Assembly: GCA_030180135.1 (NCBI GenBank) | Contig: CM058240.1 | Location: forward strand, 75,077,581-75,141,580 | DNA length: 64,000 nucleotides | Direction of reading: 5' to 3' | From: Orychophragmus violaceus | Taxonomy: Eukaryota > Streptophyta > Magnoliopsida > Brassicales > Brassicaceae | Shown here: positions 35,061 through 47,505 of the stretch, one piece after another | Position numbering within the stretch: the stretch's first letter is position 1 | Layout: the number at the start of each line of letters is the position of its first letter | Notes under the pieces: generated by a model | Database searches by the model: none | The model's input: only the letters and a program-made list of their open reading frames with translations | What the model was told of the DNA's origin: nothing | Position numbers and translations under genes: made by a program

Positions 35061-35448
35061 AATTATATATTTACTAAAATAATGATCCATTTAAATTGGA
35101 CTAAAAAATAAGATGAGTGTGTTTGGTGTGGTAAATGAAGAGAGTTGGTGGTAATGGTGAGAGTTGGTGTTAATGGTAAGAGTTGGTGTGTAATTTTAAA
35201 TTTGTGTGTTTCTTAAGAGTTTGAGTTTGTGTATAAATAGGTGAGTCTTGATCATTTGCAAGACATCCCAAAATCATCTCAATAACATATTCTCTAATTT
35301 TTCTCTCTTATTCTTGTTTTATAATTATCTTTCTTGTTAAGCAAAAAATCTCTTCTTAAGTTTTATTTTCTTGTTTTCTTCTTTCTTTCACAAAAAGAAA
35401 TGTTTAAAAGAGTTTTAGTGAGATAAAATGTTTTACTGTATTTCAACA
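35055..35448 (+). repeat. 3' LTR of the second copia element
   Basis: 394 bp, alignable over its length to 30459-30875 with substitutions and a ~20-bp shorter repeat block; ends TTTCAACA. Confidence 0.88.
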
Positions 35449-35565
35449 TTATGGACAAGTTTGAGTTAAGCATTATCCTAGTTACTCTTCGGTACGGAGT
35501 GGAAGAAGGGAAGAGATCCGTGATACAAGTAAAGGGACCCAATGACTTCGAAATAATTGAAAGAG

Positions 35566-35599
35566 GAGCCGTATGAGGTGAAAATCTCATGTACGGTTC
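35566..35599 (+). other. Group II intron domain V-like hairpin (organelle type)
   Basis: 34 nt starting GAGCCGTATGAGG and ending CATGTACGGTTC, with perfectly complementary arms (GAGCCGTA/TACGGTTC, TGAG/CTCA). This is the highly conserved domain V form of plant organelle introns, similar to plastid ycf3 as I remember it. Confidence 0.75.
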
Positions 35600-36081
35600 T
35601 GTATCCCCTTGCCAACTCCCAACTCTCTGGAAATTTCCTTTATACGTTCTACCGGACTGAACTAAGAGCGCTTTTCTTGTTTTTATTAAAAAATGAAAAG
35701 GCTAGAAAGAAGACATTCTTTAACCCGAATCGTTTTTTTCTATATTCTAGAAGAATCATATATAAAGCAAAAGTTTATGTGAAAGCATTCAGACGAAAAA
35801 GTTAACATAGATGTTATGGGTCAAGTTTTGATTTTTTATTCGTTCTCATCTTATTTTTATTGGAAAATTTCTCCATCCATGATAAGGGAGCTAAATGAAA
35901 CCAAAGTTTCATGTTCGATTTTCCAGTTACTCGGGATTCCCAGTTATTCCATTTCTTTATGTTAACAATGTACAACGGTCAAAATATAATCATTTTCTTC
36001 TCATGATTTTTTAACCTTTTTCAAGACTCTTTTCTTACGTTTGTTATAGTTTTATAACATAAGATTTCAAGTTTGTTGTAG

Positions 36082-36119
36082 AGGCGGCACCTGGATTTGA
36101 ACGGGGGGAAAAGGATTTG
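36082..36119 (-). pseudogene. trnC-GCA 3' fragment (plastid-like)
   Basis: The minus strand reads the T-arm GTTCAAATCC and acceptor end GTGCCGCCT of plastid tRNA-Cys(GCA), preceded by CAAATCCTTTTCCCC. The 5' half is missing and one loop base is lost. Confidence 0.6.
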
Positions 36120-36455
36120 TAATGCGATACTTTCTTGAATGATATTTAAGAAAAAAGTGTTCTAGAAAAATTAATACAATTAGAGGAATTATCCCAACTG
36201 GATGAAATGATAATGGAATACCCATAAAATTCCTCAATTGTTTGACTCATGAAGCTTCTCGTAGAAACCAGAGCTTTGACATTTCTCAAAGTCACATCTC
36301 TCACCCAAATTCGGCGGAATTCAATTTAGTTTTACGAAGTCTGGATTACTCCCAATTCCTTCTATCGCCTTTTTGAAAATTCCCCCTGGAAGTCTCAAGA
36401 CACCTCGTTCCCTAACAAATATAACAACACCATCCAAAAAATGTCCTTCATCACC

Positions 36456-36489
36456 ACCTCCTTGCGGTTAAGGTAACAACTTCGGGCAT
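36456..36489 (-). pseudogene. Plastid 16S rRNA fragment
   Basis: CCTCCTTGCGGTTAAGGTAA followed by CAACTTCGGGCAT is, apart from one base, the complement of the conserved region near the 3' end of bacterial/plastid 16S rRNA. Only this short block is recognisable. Confidence 0.6.
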
Positions 36490-36878
36490 TCTGGAGATTG
36501 CTTGAGGGTATTTGACCAAAAAAGTAAGAAAGCATCGCGAAAACAATTAATAATTCATTCCCTCTATTTGAATAAAACTTTAAGAATTGTCATCGTGTTC
36601 ATTTTTTTTCTGGCAGCCCCCCCCCCTGATTGATTTTTAATATGAAATGAACTAAAAAGACTGGTTTTCTTTGTTGTAATAATCTATCATATTTGTTTGT
36701 GTTTTTAGTATAACAATTGAAATCATTTAACGATACTCGTGAATGGATAATAATTACTAATTATGATTGTGATATGAGTGTAACATCTACTATCAATTGA
36801 AGTACCAGTAGTACGTAGACTCAGGATATGATCCATACCTTAAGAAGATGTTTTCAAATGTAACTAATGATGTTTCAT

Positions 36879-37117
36879 GTTTAAGGTTTGGTGGTCAAGT
36901 GGAAAAGAGACGAATATGGGATGCCAACACGTTTCAAGTTCGATCCACCTGCTATACAAAACTAAAACACATTTTTTTGGACACCCACATGGATATGGGC
37001 CCTTGCTTTCGGCCCTTTTGAATACTCGTAAATATGGTATATCCATGAACTACACATTCCTTGAAAATTAGTGTATGCCCCTCCACAGGTTCATGATTAC
37101 CCATATTAATCAATAAA
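36879..37117 (+). mobile_element. tRNA-derived SINE with 17-bp target duplication
   Basis: 239 bp between two identical 17-bp repeats (AACTAATGATGTTTCAT at 36862-36878 and 37118-37134). The head carries a pol III A box-like TGGTCAAGTGG (about 36892-36902) and a B box-like AGTTCGATCC (about 36938-36947), spaced as in tRNA genes. It ends in a short A-rich tail (CAATAAAA). TSD length and promoter boxes make the SINE call firm; the family is not identified. Confidence 0.8.
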
Positions 37118-37139
37118 AACTAATGATGTTTCATACCAT

Positions 37140-37400
37140 AGTAGAAACATGAACTCCGAGATGAGATGGATTACACAAGAATTTAATGGTGATTTTGTAT
37201 CAAGTGGAATGGGGAAATTTGAAGGAATAATAACTTCAAAAGAATCTGAATGTTCAGCTCTACTGTGGGCACTACAACAACATGGTCATTAAGGATATCG
37301 AGATATGATATTTGAAGGAGATAATTTGATCATCAGAAATATTTCATAGCACGAAGAATCTGATCGTTGTCTTACACACATACTCTATGGCTTTGGCTAA
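37140..37400 (+). pseudogene. RNase H-like domain fragment (retroelement type)
   Basis: The frame from 37148 reads MNSEMRWITQEFNGDFVSSG, then ITSKESECSALLWALQQHGH, a TAA, GYRDMIFEGDNLIIRNIS and a TAG. The ESECSALLWAL and FEGDNLII blocks match the RNase H-like (RVT_3) domain found at the end of many plant LINEs; the first catalytic Asp region is missing. The SINE landed just upstream, so this relic predates it. Confidence 0.55.
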
Positions 37401-39100
37401 AAATGTTCTCTTTAAATTCTTTTAGCTTCCTTAAAAAGGAATGTAATCAATGTGATGATATCAATACTATTAAAAATATAGTCTATTACAAAAGCTTTTG
37501 ATTGAATACAATTTTACATTCTTTCAAAAAAAAAAAAAAAATAGAGTCTATAAAAACTAACATTTTGTTCATGTCTTTATTACAGGATATGCCATTAGAG
37601 ATTTAAGTTGGTTTTTAATATTCATTAAGGGTGTTATTGTATTTAATGAAATTAGACAAACACTAAAAACCGGATTAAAAAACATTTAAACACATGTGGA
37701 TCTTTATTGTTTTAATTTTACCCATACATTGTTTAAAATCTAATCCTTACCGTCTAACTAAAATTCAATACTATTAGTCAGAAAAATCTAGATAGATCAC
37801 TCGTATATCCTAATGAAATGGTTTAAAACATGTACGTTGATATATTTAGCAATGAACTATATTAAATTATTGTAGGATAAAAATTTGCTACACTGATAAA
37901 CCTGGTCGTCCTCTTACATGCACATCATCCGAGTATTTCCTAGAATCATACAAATCCATCAAACTAAATCATCATTCGAAAACATATAAATAATAGAACT
38001 AAGCAATTTTATCAGCCAGTTCTTGCGGTTATACGTACTTTGGTTTCCTTGCCATATGAATCATGGAAGTACCATATTGTAAAATGAATAAATAGTAAGA
38101 GTTCAAAGAAATTGTCATCTGCACAAACACTAATGTCAGAGACAATATGAGACATAGCAAATTCAGACACTATACTTGGTACTTTTCAGCTAATAAACTA
38201 AAATGAAAGACAATACAATTCAAAACTACCATTAATCTACATCATATTTATGCATATGTTGGTTTTCATGCATATCTATCTATCTATAAAGGAACCATGC
38301 ATCATTATGCAAATTGTATAATTCACCCTAACCGTCCAATTAAAATCGATACTATTAATTTTTGTTTATCATTGAACCGGACCATTAATATAACTGATTC
38401 CATTAACAAAACAAAGCATATAATCTTAATCCGAGATTATATTAATAAAAAAGAAAAATTAAGTTAACATTAAGTAACAAAATATTGTAATGTGAAATAT
38501 TCCAATTTTAAAACCGACACCAATTAAATAAAAGATTGTAAAACAGCTATGACTATCTTACCAGCCTATTCAAATTGTAAATATTTTTTTAAATATCACA
38601 TAAAATTTAGTGAACAATCAAAACCTACCGGAAATTTAATTACCATTTTTATATAAAGTTACAACCTATTGAAATATTCAATCATCGAATTACCTATAAC
38701 AAAACCCTAAATTTAAGATAACAATTCGTATATTATTAAAATCTAAATTTAGGATTCAAAATCGAACATATTTAAAATCTCATCAACCGAAACATAAAGT
38801 AAAGGAAATAAGTACAACCATAAACTATTTCCTAAAACGTAGCTAACAAATCTAAATCCATATAGTTATTCAATATTATCTTCACTAATAAGAAAATCCA
38901 GAAGTTAATTACGTAGAAAGAAAATTACATCTAAACAAAATCATTTCTATCCTATTAAAAAGATTTGAAAGTCACAAATTTTGAATTCGGATATTTCCTC
39001 AACCTACATTTTAAATATTCATAGCAATATTTGTTACTCAAATACAATAATATCAAGATTTACCTACAGATTTCACCTACAAAATCGCTAGGAGATAAAC
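37401..39100. other. AT-rich DNA, possibly the left part of a Helitron
   Basis: No gene. Two similar blocks (37735-37775 and 38325-38360, containing CCGTCYAAYTAAAATYSATA) resemble the 5' regions of Arabidopsis-type Helitrons, but I could not find a defined TC terminus. Confidence 0.3.
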
Positions 39101-40720
39101 GACTTGGTGTTACATGATGTTTGCGTTTTACACACCAGTTAAAACCTAATGTACACGCTACCACAATCGAATGGTATGTCGATGTAACACTTCAGGATCG
39201 AATCAACATGGAGCTAGTGATCTATAACACCAAGAATACACAAAATTCCTTAATCTAAGCGAATAGAAGAGATTTTATTTTATACTAACAACCTAAGTGA
39301 GATGAAATAAAAAGAAAATAATATGCAAATGATATAGATAAAAGTGCAATAAAAACAGAACAAGCCACTCACTAAACAAGATAATAAGGTTCACAAAAAC
39401 AGAGTAAAAACAGAGATGTGGTGGTTTGAGCAAAAGATAAAACAACTAGTTCTTTGGTTGAGATTGTTTACTTGGGTGATTGAATACTAATATAAGAATG
39501 ATAAACAACACAAGAATGATTATCAGGTTAAGAAAAATCATATGAAGTTACTCCACTCCCATGATAATAACCATATACTTATCAAGCATTAACATCAACT
39601 CTCGTTGGCAATTTCAAGATAAGTATGCATGAAGATCATGTTCTTAATATCACTAAACACCTTAAACATCAACTCTCATTGGTAAAGTATGTAAAGCACT
39701 TGAAAGATTTATCAAACAATAATCTACACTTCTCAGTGATAGAAACATCTAAGATCAAGAGATTGATTAGCTTCTTCAATCCTAGCATTAAGAGCATCTA
39801 TCAAGTGATAATACAAGATATCTAGGTTCTAAAATTCATAGATCATCATGCAATCACCCTAATCTACTCAACCCAGAAACCTAAGAAGAACTACTCACTA
39901 ATATTCATAGAATCACAAAAGACATAGTTGAGATGATATAAGATGAGAGAAATAGATGAAAGAACACAAGAAAATCAAAACAAACTTCATAAAAGATGAG
40001 AGAAAATAAAAGTATGATCTAGATCCATAAAAGAATCAACAATGACTCTTGAAACACACCAAGAGATCATAAATAATGGAAATAAAGTGGATTGGTCGAC
40101 CTTAGAACATGGGAGGGTCTACAAGCCAAAAGCAAAAGAGAAAGTAACATGTGAGAAAACGTAGGGCTTACAGCGGCCTTTGCAGGTCGCTGTGGGAGGT
40201 CTTTATGGCTGATTTGTCTCAAAACAGCCTTTTTTGGTCGCTGCACCAAGCCTCTGCGGCTCTCGGCTTTTCACAGATGCTTCCTCTTCGCGGAATACAT
40301 GTCAAGTAAATCGGTCAGAACTCTTTTAGTACAACTCCAAATGACTTCAAACCACCTCCATTGAAAAGCTAACTAAATTTACTACAACTTTAGTTCAAAG
40401 ATCCAAAGCTAAATATGAACGTAAGGTCTTCATATGACTCAATATTTCAAGAGTAAATTTTGGATTCTGCATGTAGTCATGTATATCAAGCCTTATGATT
40501 TGTTTTTTACTTCTTGACTCCCAACCGTTCCAGTAGCTTCCAAAAAACCAAAGTAGCCACTCCAAGACCTGATATAGATAAATGCAAATATACATTCCTA
40601 ATGATCCTTACTGATGCCTAAATGCAAGTTTAAGACTAAAATGTGCTAAAAATATAAGGCTAAAACTATGAAAAACACAATATATCATTACATATATAAA
40701 GAACCCACATCCTCTCTAAT
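39101..40720. other. Non-coding repeat-like DNA, possibly a relic LTR
   Basis: Contains text typical of LTR/leader DNA (GC-rich patch AGCGGCCTTTGCAGGTCGCTGTG near 40168-40200 in AT-rich surroundings; runs on CTAAATGCAAG/CTAAAA motifs at 40615-40690). No paired LTR, primer site or coding region was found, so the origin is unresolved. Confidence 0.3.
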
Positions 40721-40810
40721 AAACGATATCAAACAAAGAGAAAGCAAAAACCTTTTCGGCGATAATCATAATGAGTCTGCAAATTACTAACCTCAGTAAT
40801 ATCAAACCAT

Positions 40811-42424
40811 TTAAGATTGGCTGGAGGATCCAAGTCAAAATTCTTCACACATGGAAGCAGTACACCACACAATCTGGTGAAACATTATAAATAATATTCG
40901 TTGATGAGAAAGTAAGTATATATTTCGTTCATCTTTTATATTTACTAAAGTCTGTAATTTGTTTTTTAAATTATCTAATGATCTTCGACTGGCATGTTGT
41001 ATGAGGAGCAAGTTTGCTGAAATTGTACATTCAGCATGCAAAGAATGTGACCGTTGGATAATTGTTTGTGTGATAAGATTTGCCAAAATTGGGACATATC
41101 GAGGTAGGTTCTATCATAATTTAATTTTATTTGTAATTAGTTTATGGCTAATGTTAGAAACTTGAGAACGTAAGAGTGGAATGTTATAAAGCTAATCAAA
41201 ACTTACTTTATGTTTAGATATGTAGGATAATTTTAGATTTCCAATGCTTTAGATGTTTCCTTGGTGCTTATAAATCATGAAATGGAGGAAGCAAATGAAT
41301 TGAAACAAGTGTAAGTTCATTTGTTCTCTATTATATATATATATTTAAATTACATTCTATCGTGTATCTTTATTTCAAATTACTCACAATAATGTGTTAT
41401 AAGAGATTGTATTAAGAATTTTTATTTAACTCAATTTCCGAAATTTAATGTTGATTTAAAGATAATTGTTCTGCAGTCATAGTCTTTGAAAACAAGGAAG
41501 AGAAACATGAACTACAAATTAAACGAGAGAAGTGGTCAGAGTATCCGAATAAAACTATTTCTGAAGTCTCAATTCTGAACAGGAATATATGTAACCTTTA
41601 TTACAAATCGAATATACTATTAGTAAGCAAAATTCATATCCGAAATGCAACTCTTTATATAAACTTGCGTTTTTTGTTCATGTATTTATAGATTGGAAAA
41701 TGCAAAGTGTTGTGTACTATTGATGTTATAGATAAAGATTGGAGTGGTATTATTTTGGGTGTATTGTATGCAACAAAAAGGTTACCAAAGGTGCTAACAA
41801 ACCAAAAATTGTTGGGGGACATGAGCTCACTACACCAATTAGTGGTGTGATGTTTGTAAGAGTACCGTGATAGATGTTTTTCACAGGTAAACCAGAACTA
41901 ATAAATATCCAGAGCTTATTCTTTAATTTTTAAGTATGCATGAGGCTATCTAAAATCTGATTTGTTTTAGGTATAGGTTGCATATTATCGTTAAGGACGA
42001 TTCTGGAGTATCAAAATTTATGCTTCCTTGACACATCAGCTATGGAGATTGTTGGAGAATCAGCAGAGAAACTACATAACGGATCATTTGAAGAGGTATG
42101 AACCGGATCCGGTTTTTACACATTCTTGTTTTGATATGTTTGGTGTAGTGACATTTATTTTGATACATTTGTGACTAGATCGAATATCTAAAATCATTAC
42201 CATTTGAGATCGAAGAAATAGTTGGAATATAGGTTTGGAATTTGTATTGAAAAGGACAATACTAACTATTCTGGAGAAGCTTACAAGGCTATGAAAGTTT
42301 GGAATGATGAAGATTTGGTAATGTCTGACTCTGTAATAGAATTCAGATCTCAGTCAAACAAAGAGACTACACTTATAAGTGGTGATGAGGTATACTTAAG
42401 TTCGTACTTCTATTTTCTATGAGA
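40811..42424 (+). pseudogene. RPA1-like (replication protein A large subunit) pseudogene, Helitron-associated
   Basis: Exon-like pieces in order: DBD-A start IGWRIQVKILHTWKQYTTQSGE followed by a stop (40815-40880); a DBD-B end LRLACCMRSKFAEIVHSACKE and IVCVIRFAKIGTYRG (40977-41104); the DBD-C zinc ribbon with CIVCNKK (about 41755) and WCDVCKSTVIDVFH (about 41840) in a shifted frame; and a C-terminal piece FLDTSAMEIVGESAEKLH, then RFGICIEKDN...YKAMKV (42025-42300). RPA1 binds single-stranded DNA; plant Helitrons often carry such genes beside Rep/helicase. Several stops and frame changes; not functional. Confidence 0.7.
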
Positions 42425-43440
42425 TTGATATTTTTGTTTATAACTGAATGGGTATTGTTTATGTTTTTAGGAGTCTCTGCTTCTTACAAACATCCAAAAA
42501 AATTCTGATGTTTTAACCACCCCTTCCTCAAAACATTGAAATGAAGAACATGAACATGCTCCTGGTCTCACTTCAACATCAAAAAACAATGCACCAAAAT
42601 GATCAAATTGGAAAATATGATTGAAAAAGAGTTGAAAAACGAAAAGAAATGAATGAGAGGGATGAAACTTTTCATGGTGTTATGATTTTGTTTTAATATG
42701 GATTTATGGTTTACTTTGTTTTTTATTGGTTTTTCTAGTTATTGGGTTTTAAAAAGTTTAAGTTTAAGTTACTATTTCTAACGATCATAATTTTCAAAAG
42801 TATCTAAACAACTTAATCTAATAGCAAATCCGAGTTTCATAACCTATCTACCAATTACTATTGAATTCCAATCCTAACTCACTAAAAAAGTTAAGTAAAT
42901 GAGAATACTTACTTTTACAATTGAACACAAGTCTCTTGTTCCACTCGCCATTAGATAACGTTAGAATTGATGTATATCAAATAACACATAATGTGCAGAT
43001 CTATAAAACAAACGTATGAAATGTGTTAAACAAGTATTAGTGTACAACATCAGTATTAGTGTACAATTTTACTAAGAAACATAAGTAAGCTCGAAACAAT
43101 CAAAAACATCAATTTAGAGAGTCAAGAAAATCTTAATAATATGAGCCAGTATAAAAATAAATCTTAGATAAATGATGCAATTTCTCTATAAAAAAAATCG
43201 GCCTTATCAACTATTTAGAATATTATAGCTGACAAACAAAAAATAAAAGAATCTATTAATTATAACAAACTATCCTAAATTTACTAATAATATATACTTT
43301 TTTAAGAAGCGGCCACCTCTAAATATAGTTATAGGTAATATAAACAGGAAAATCTTAATAAGATTTTTTTCTTTTAGTTTCAAATTATACTTCACGCTAG
43401 AGACTTATTTACACAAAACATCTTTCATTTTTCAAACTTG
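42425..43440. other. AT-rich spacer between the RPA-like relic and Rep/helicase relic
   Basis: Contains a tail compatible with the end of the RPA-like gene (to about 42660), then no gene. Confidence 0.5.
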
Positions 43441-46400
43441 AACATGATGTATTCTGAAGAACAATATCGACATGGAATAAAAAAAAGACAGGCTTGGGGA
43501 ATCACAAAAACAGAAGAGAACTACGAAGGAGAGTGCTTCAGAAAATCTATATGACGAATCTATTTCACATAAAAACCCTTATTCGATTCGAACTTCATGT
43601 GTTTTTGGTCGAATTTTAGGAGATATTACTAACGTTAATCGTGGTGGCTAGGCTAATGTACAACCATACCGCCAAAGGAATTATTCAACGGCATCTACAC
43701 CATATAAGTGTTCAAACATAGGTAAATTTCAACCTAATTTTATGTTTACATATGTTAGTTATCATAATAATTTTTATAATGTACTAAAAAGAGTTCGAAT
43801 ATGGTGTTTTTTAATGTACAGATTACTATGGTTATGGGAGTCATATACAAGCTCAAACAGTTGAACTACCTAAACGAAGGCGACCAAATCCAGAAGAAGG
43901 ATGTAAACTTATGCATCTACGAATATCATCATACGTTTATATGTTCAACATTTATATTTGTATTAGCCCAAACTAAATCTCAGCAAGGAGGAACTTTTAG
44001 AAGTTCAATATGCAGTAAGAGATTGGATATTTAAAGCACTAATGTATCTATCAGACTAGGATACATACAAAACTCATCGGATGAAAGGCTGGCTATTTCT
44101 TTCTCATTAGATAACCGAGTGCAGAATTCAGATTCAGATCAAGATCATATTTATGACTTAAAAACGAAGGCGAATATGATTTTGTTGATGATCAATATGA
44201 TTCATCAAGTACATATTGAACCTATACTTTCTATTTTCATATTCTATGGATATCTCACGAATTGAATGTCATCTTAATATGTGCATATTATAATGAAAAT
44301 TATACTGAACAAGTTTACGACTGTAGTAGTCAAGAGAGTGATACATGTTCAGAATTATCAACTCATGATGAAGAGATTATTGTAGAATAAGAAACAAAGA
44401 CAGGACGAGACCAAATTCTTTCATTGGCCGAGATTTTTAAAAATGATTTTCAATATACAAAACTGAAAAAGCGTACTGCTCCAAATAAAATTATCGGTAT
44501 AGCATCTTTATCTAAATATGATCATTTACTATCTAATAGTTTAACCATCTATCAAACTATAAACCTCTAATTTATTGGCTATGACTGCAGAATACGTCGA
44601 TGAAGGTGATCCTACGAGAAAATGTGACTATTGTGGAGCTATAATGTGGTTTGGTAAGCGTGTAAACAAGACAGTAAAGAGGAACCCTAAATTTACACTG
44701 TGTTATGGTTAGATTCAAGTTGAGTTTCCACTACTTAATAGTCTCTAGAGTTTTTGAGAAAGCTGCTTATTGAGGATAGTGAAATGGGTAAATATTATCG
44801 TGAGAATACCATGTCACGCAACATGGTTTTCTCTTTTACATCACTTGGGGGTAAGGTCGATCGCGTAGTTCAAAAAGGAAGGGGACTACAAATGTTTCAG
44901 ATTTAAGGTGAAAACTACCATTTATTGGGTAGTTTGAAACCGTAACCTGGTGAAAACCCCAAATTCTCACAACTTTATATTGTTGACACTCAAAATGAGA
45001 TAAAGAACATAGATTTTGTTATGAGGTAAAAAAAATCTGTTTTAATGATCAAAAATCCATTATATGATTGAGCTTAGCCTAAGAATGATCTTACTATCTA
45101 ATGAGAATATTTTACATTCTTACTACAGCAAAAAATAGAAGCCTGGGGAAAAGTACTAAGAAACCGGTTTTGAAGAAACAGTTAATTGACACTTTCATCA
45201 AGATGTTAGATGACGATAGAGATATTGTTTTGGAAGATAAGATAACTGGGCTGATTGAAAGGATAAGTGAAATTCATCCGTCATATCGTGCTCTTCAATA
45301 TCCACTGATTTTTACATACATGGAATATGGATTTAGAGTTGGAATTAAAAAAAAAAGAATCAACCTTTGCTACTGAGAAGAATAAGAGGGAAACTATTAG
45401 CATGAGACAACGATTTCCTTTCGTCTAAAGGAAAGAGAGAACGAGTGTCATACTTTATGCATTCTAAACAATTGTTTCAACGGTTTTTGGTTGATTCATA
45501 TACAACCATAGAGTCTAATAGGTTATACATTATGTAAGGCTTAATCAAACTTCTTTTTGATCAGATTCCTATGACTCTATCAAACAAAATGAGAGTGAAG
45601 GATAAACTGATATGCATGAACAGGTGAAAAGGTATTATCTACCAACTTATTTCACTGGTGGACCAAGATACATAAAGAACCTGTATCTACATGCAATGGC
45701 GATATGCAAAAAATTTGGATTCCCAGATATATTCACAACCTTTACATGCAACCTAAGTGGCCTTAAATCACAACATTTCTAAAGGAGCACAATCTCAAAC
45801 ATGATGATAGGTCAGACATACTTTGTAGGATGTTCAAGTTGAAGCTGGAATCTTTGATACGTGATTTAATTGTCAAACATATTTTGGGAAAGACAATGTC
45901 ATATAAGTGAACTACTCTTTGAGTTGCACTTTAAATAAGAACTTGCAAATCGTGGTCAGATTCTTTGCAAGTACTAATATTCGTTTTTATTTTATTTGTC
46001 AGCAATGTATACAGTTGAATTTCAAAAATGTGGGCTACCTCATGCTCACATTTTGTTATTCTTGCATACTAAATCCAAGTTTCCTACTACCGATGACATT
46101 GACAAGATCATATTTGCAGAGATTCCTGACAAATTAGAAGATCTTGAGTTGTATGAAGTGGTTAAAGATATGATGATTCATGGACCTTGTGGAGCTATGA
46201 ACATGAATTCATCATGTATGGAAAATGGTAAATGTTCTAAGCTATATCCTAAACCCCATGTAGAAATGACTTCAATTAACAAAGAAGGGTTCCCAGTTTA
46301 TAGAAGACGCGAATCAACAAATCGGTTTGTTGAGAATAATGGCTTTAAGTTGGATAATATATGTCATACCCTATAACATAATTCTATCCCTACGTTACAA

Positions 46401-46975
46401 GATCATATTAACGTGGAATGCTGCAGTCAATATGGTTCAATCAAGTACTTATTTAAGTATATCAATAAAGGACCAGTTCGTGTAACTGTTGTGATGGAAC
46501 CACCAAACAACAAGCTACAGGGTAGCCGATTGGTAGGAAAAGAATGGAAAAGGAGCAGATGAAAAATGAAATAAAAGACTTTTTTGACTGCATGTATATT
46601 TTTTTTGTTTGTAACAATTATATAGTTTTCGAAAATGGATGAACTGTATGATTATTGACTATTCTGACCCGCGCTACAAATTGCAGATACGTTTCTGCAT
46701 GCGAGGCTGCTTGAAGAATTTTCAAGTTTCTTATACACTACCGATATGTACCAGTTGAGAATTTTTCATTCCATATACTAGGGAAACAAATCATTTTGTT
46801 CAAGGATGATCATACACATGAAGAAATCACAGCACATGTTCTGATTGATAAAACAATGCTATTGGCTTGGTTTGAGCTGAATAAGGTGAATGATGAAGCG
46901 AGAAAATTAACTTATGCACAAATTCCTACAATGTTTACTTGGAATAAGAAGGCCAACGAATTTAAAATCCGTCCG

Positions 46976-47505
46976 TTAACCGCTCGGGCATCGACCCAGG
47001 AAGAATCTATTCTAACTCTATGCGGTCACGTTTTCATGTTCCAATTGAACACTTTCTATTTTTGTTATTCTCAAAGGATAAGATTTTTCTTTTTACCAAA
47101 CATATGCGGGTCCAATCACACGATCTTATAATAAGAACAAGAGATCTTGAATAAGACAACCTTTTCATTTTTTTCAATATGAAAAAGTAATAAGAATGAG
47201 ATTCTAAACTTGAAAAAACAAGTATTAGGTTGCACTATACATAATATGGCGAAGGCATAGTATTTTTTTCTCGAAAATAAAAAAACTCATTGGCACTTTC
47301 AAGATTCCTTGGTGGTGAAATGGTAGACACGCGAGACTCAAAATCTCGTGCTAAAAAGCGTGGAGGTTCGAGTCCTCTTCAAGGCATAATATTGAAATGG
47401 AATAAGTTCGGCAGCGGATCGCGAAATCTTGGCGATCTTCTCTATCTAATGAATGGTGTGGGGGGAGTCCGCTTTGAAATCGTCCGCCAAGTGAGTAAAA
47501 GATAA
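46976..47505 (+). other. Nuclear plastid DNA insert (NUPT) carrying trnL-CAA
   Basis: About 0.5 kb matching the plastid inverted-repeat region around trnL-CAA (CGGGCATCGACCCAGGAAGA on the left; GTTCGGCAGCGGATCGCGAA on the right). The Helitron protein reads up to ANEFKIR before it and resumes INYAPKS after it, so the insert postdates the Helitron gene. The sequence is near plastid-like with few changes, suggesting a recent transfer relative to the Helitron decay. Confidence 0.85.
47306..47386 (+). tRNA. Plastid-type tRNA-Leu (anticodon CAA) inside the NUPT
   Basis: 81 nt, cloverleaf of a class II tRNA: D-arm region TGGTGAAATGGTAGACAC, anticodon loop ACTCAAAAT with CAA at 47339-47341, a variable arm, T-arm GGTTCGAGTCC and acceptor end CAAGGCA. 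The first acceptor base is T where plastid genes have G, giving a mismatch, and one variable-arm base differs. As a nuclear copy without its promoter it is most likely silent. Confidence 0.85.

Larger units (their letters stand above)
30459..35448 (+). mobile_element. Second Ty1/copia element, decayed
   Basis: A 5' LTR of 417 bp and a 3' LTR of 394 bp (TGTTTAAAATTATAT / TGTTAAAATTATAT ... CAACA), a primer site TGGTATCAGAGCA right after the 5' LTR, and gag, protease, integrase, RT and RNase H in copia order between. Frameshifts and stops throughout pol. The LTRs differ clearly, including indels, so it is older than the nested copia element. The flanking 5-mers are CTACG and TTATG, not identical. 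Confidence 0.9.
35449..36500. other. Mosaic of organelle-derived fragments in nuclear DNA
   Basis: Contains two group II intron domain V-like hairpins (35566-35599 and 35888-35921), a reversed 3' half of plastid trnC-GCA (about 36082-36119) and a reversed ~34-nt piece of plastid 16S rRNA (about 36456-36489). These come from different places in the plastid genome (or plastid DNA already moved to mitochondria), so this is a rearranged cluster rather than one clean insert. No intact gene. Confidence 0.6.

Noticed and set aside
44855..44875. TCGATCG in the Helitron relic
   Set aside because: A single unpaired core encoding conserved helicase-protein residues (KVDR); not a module.
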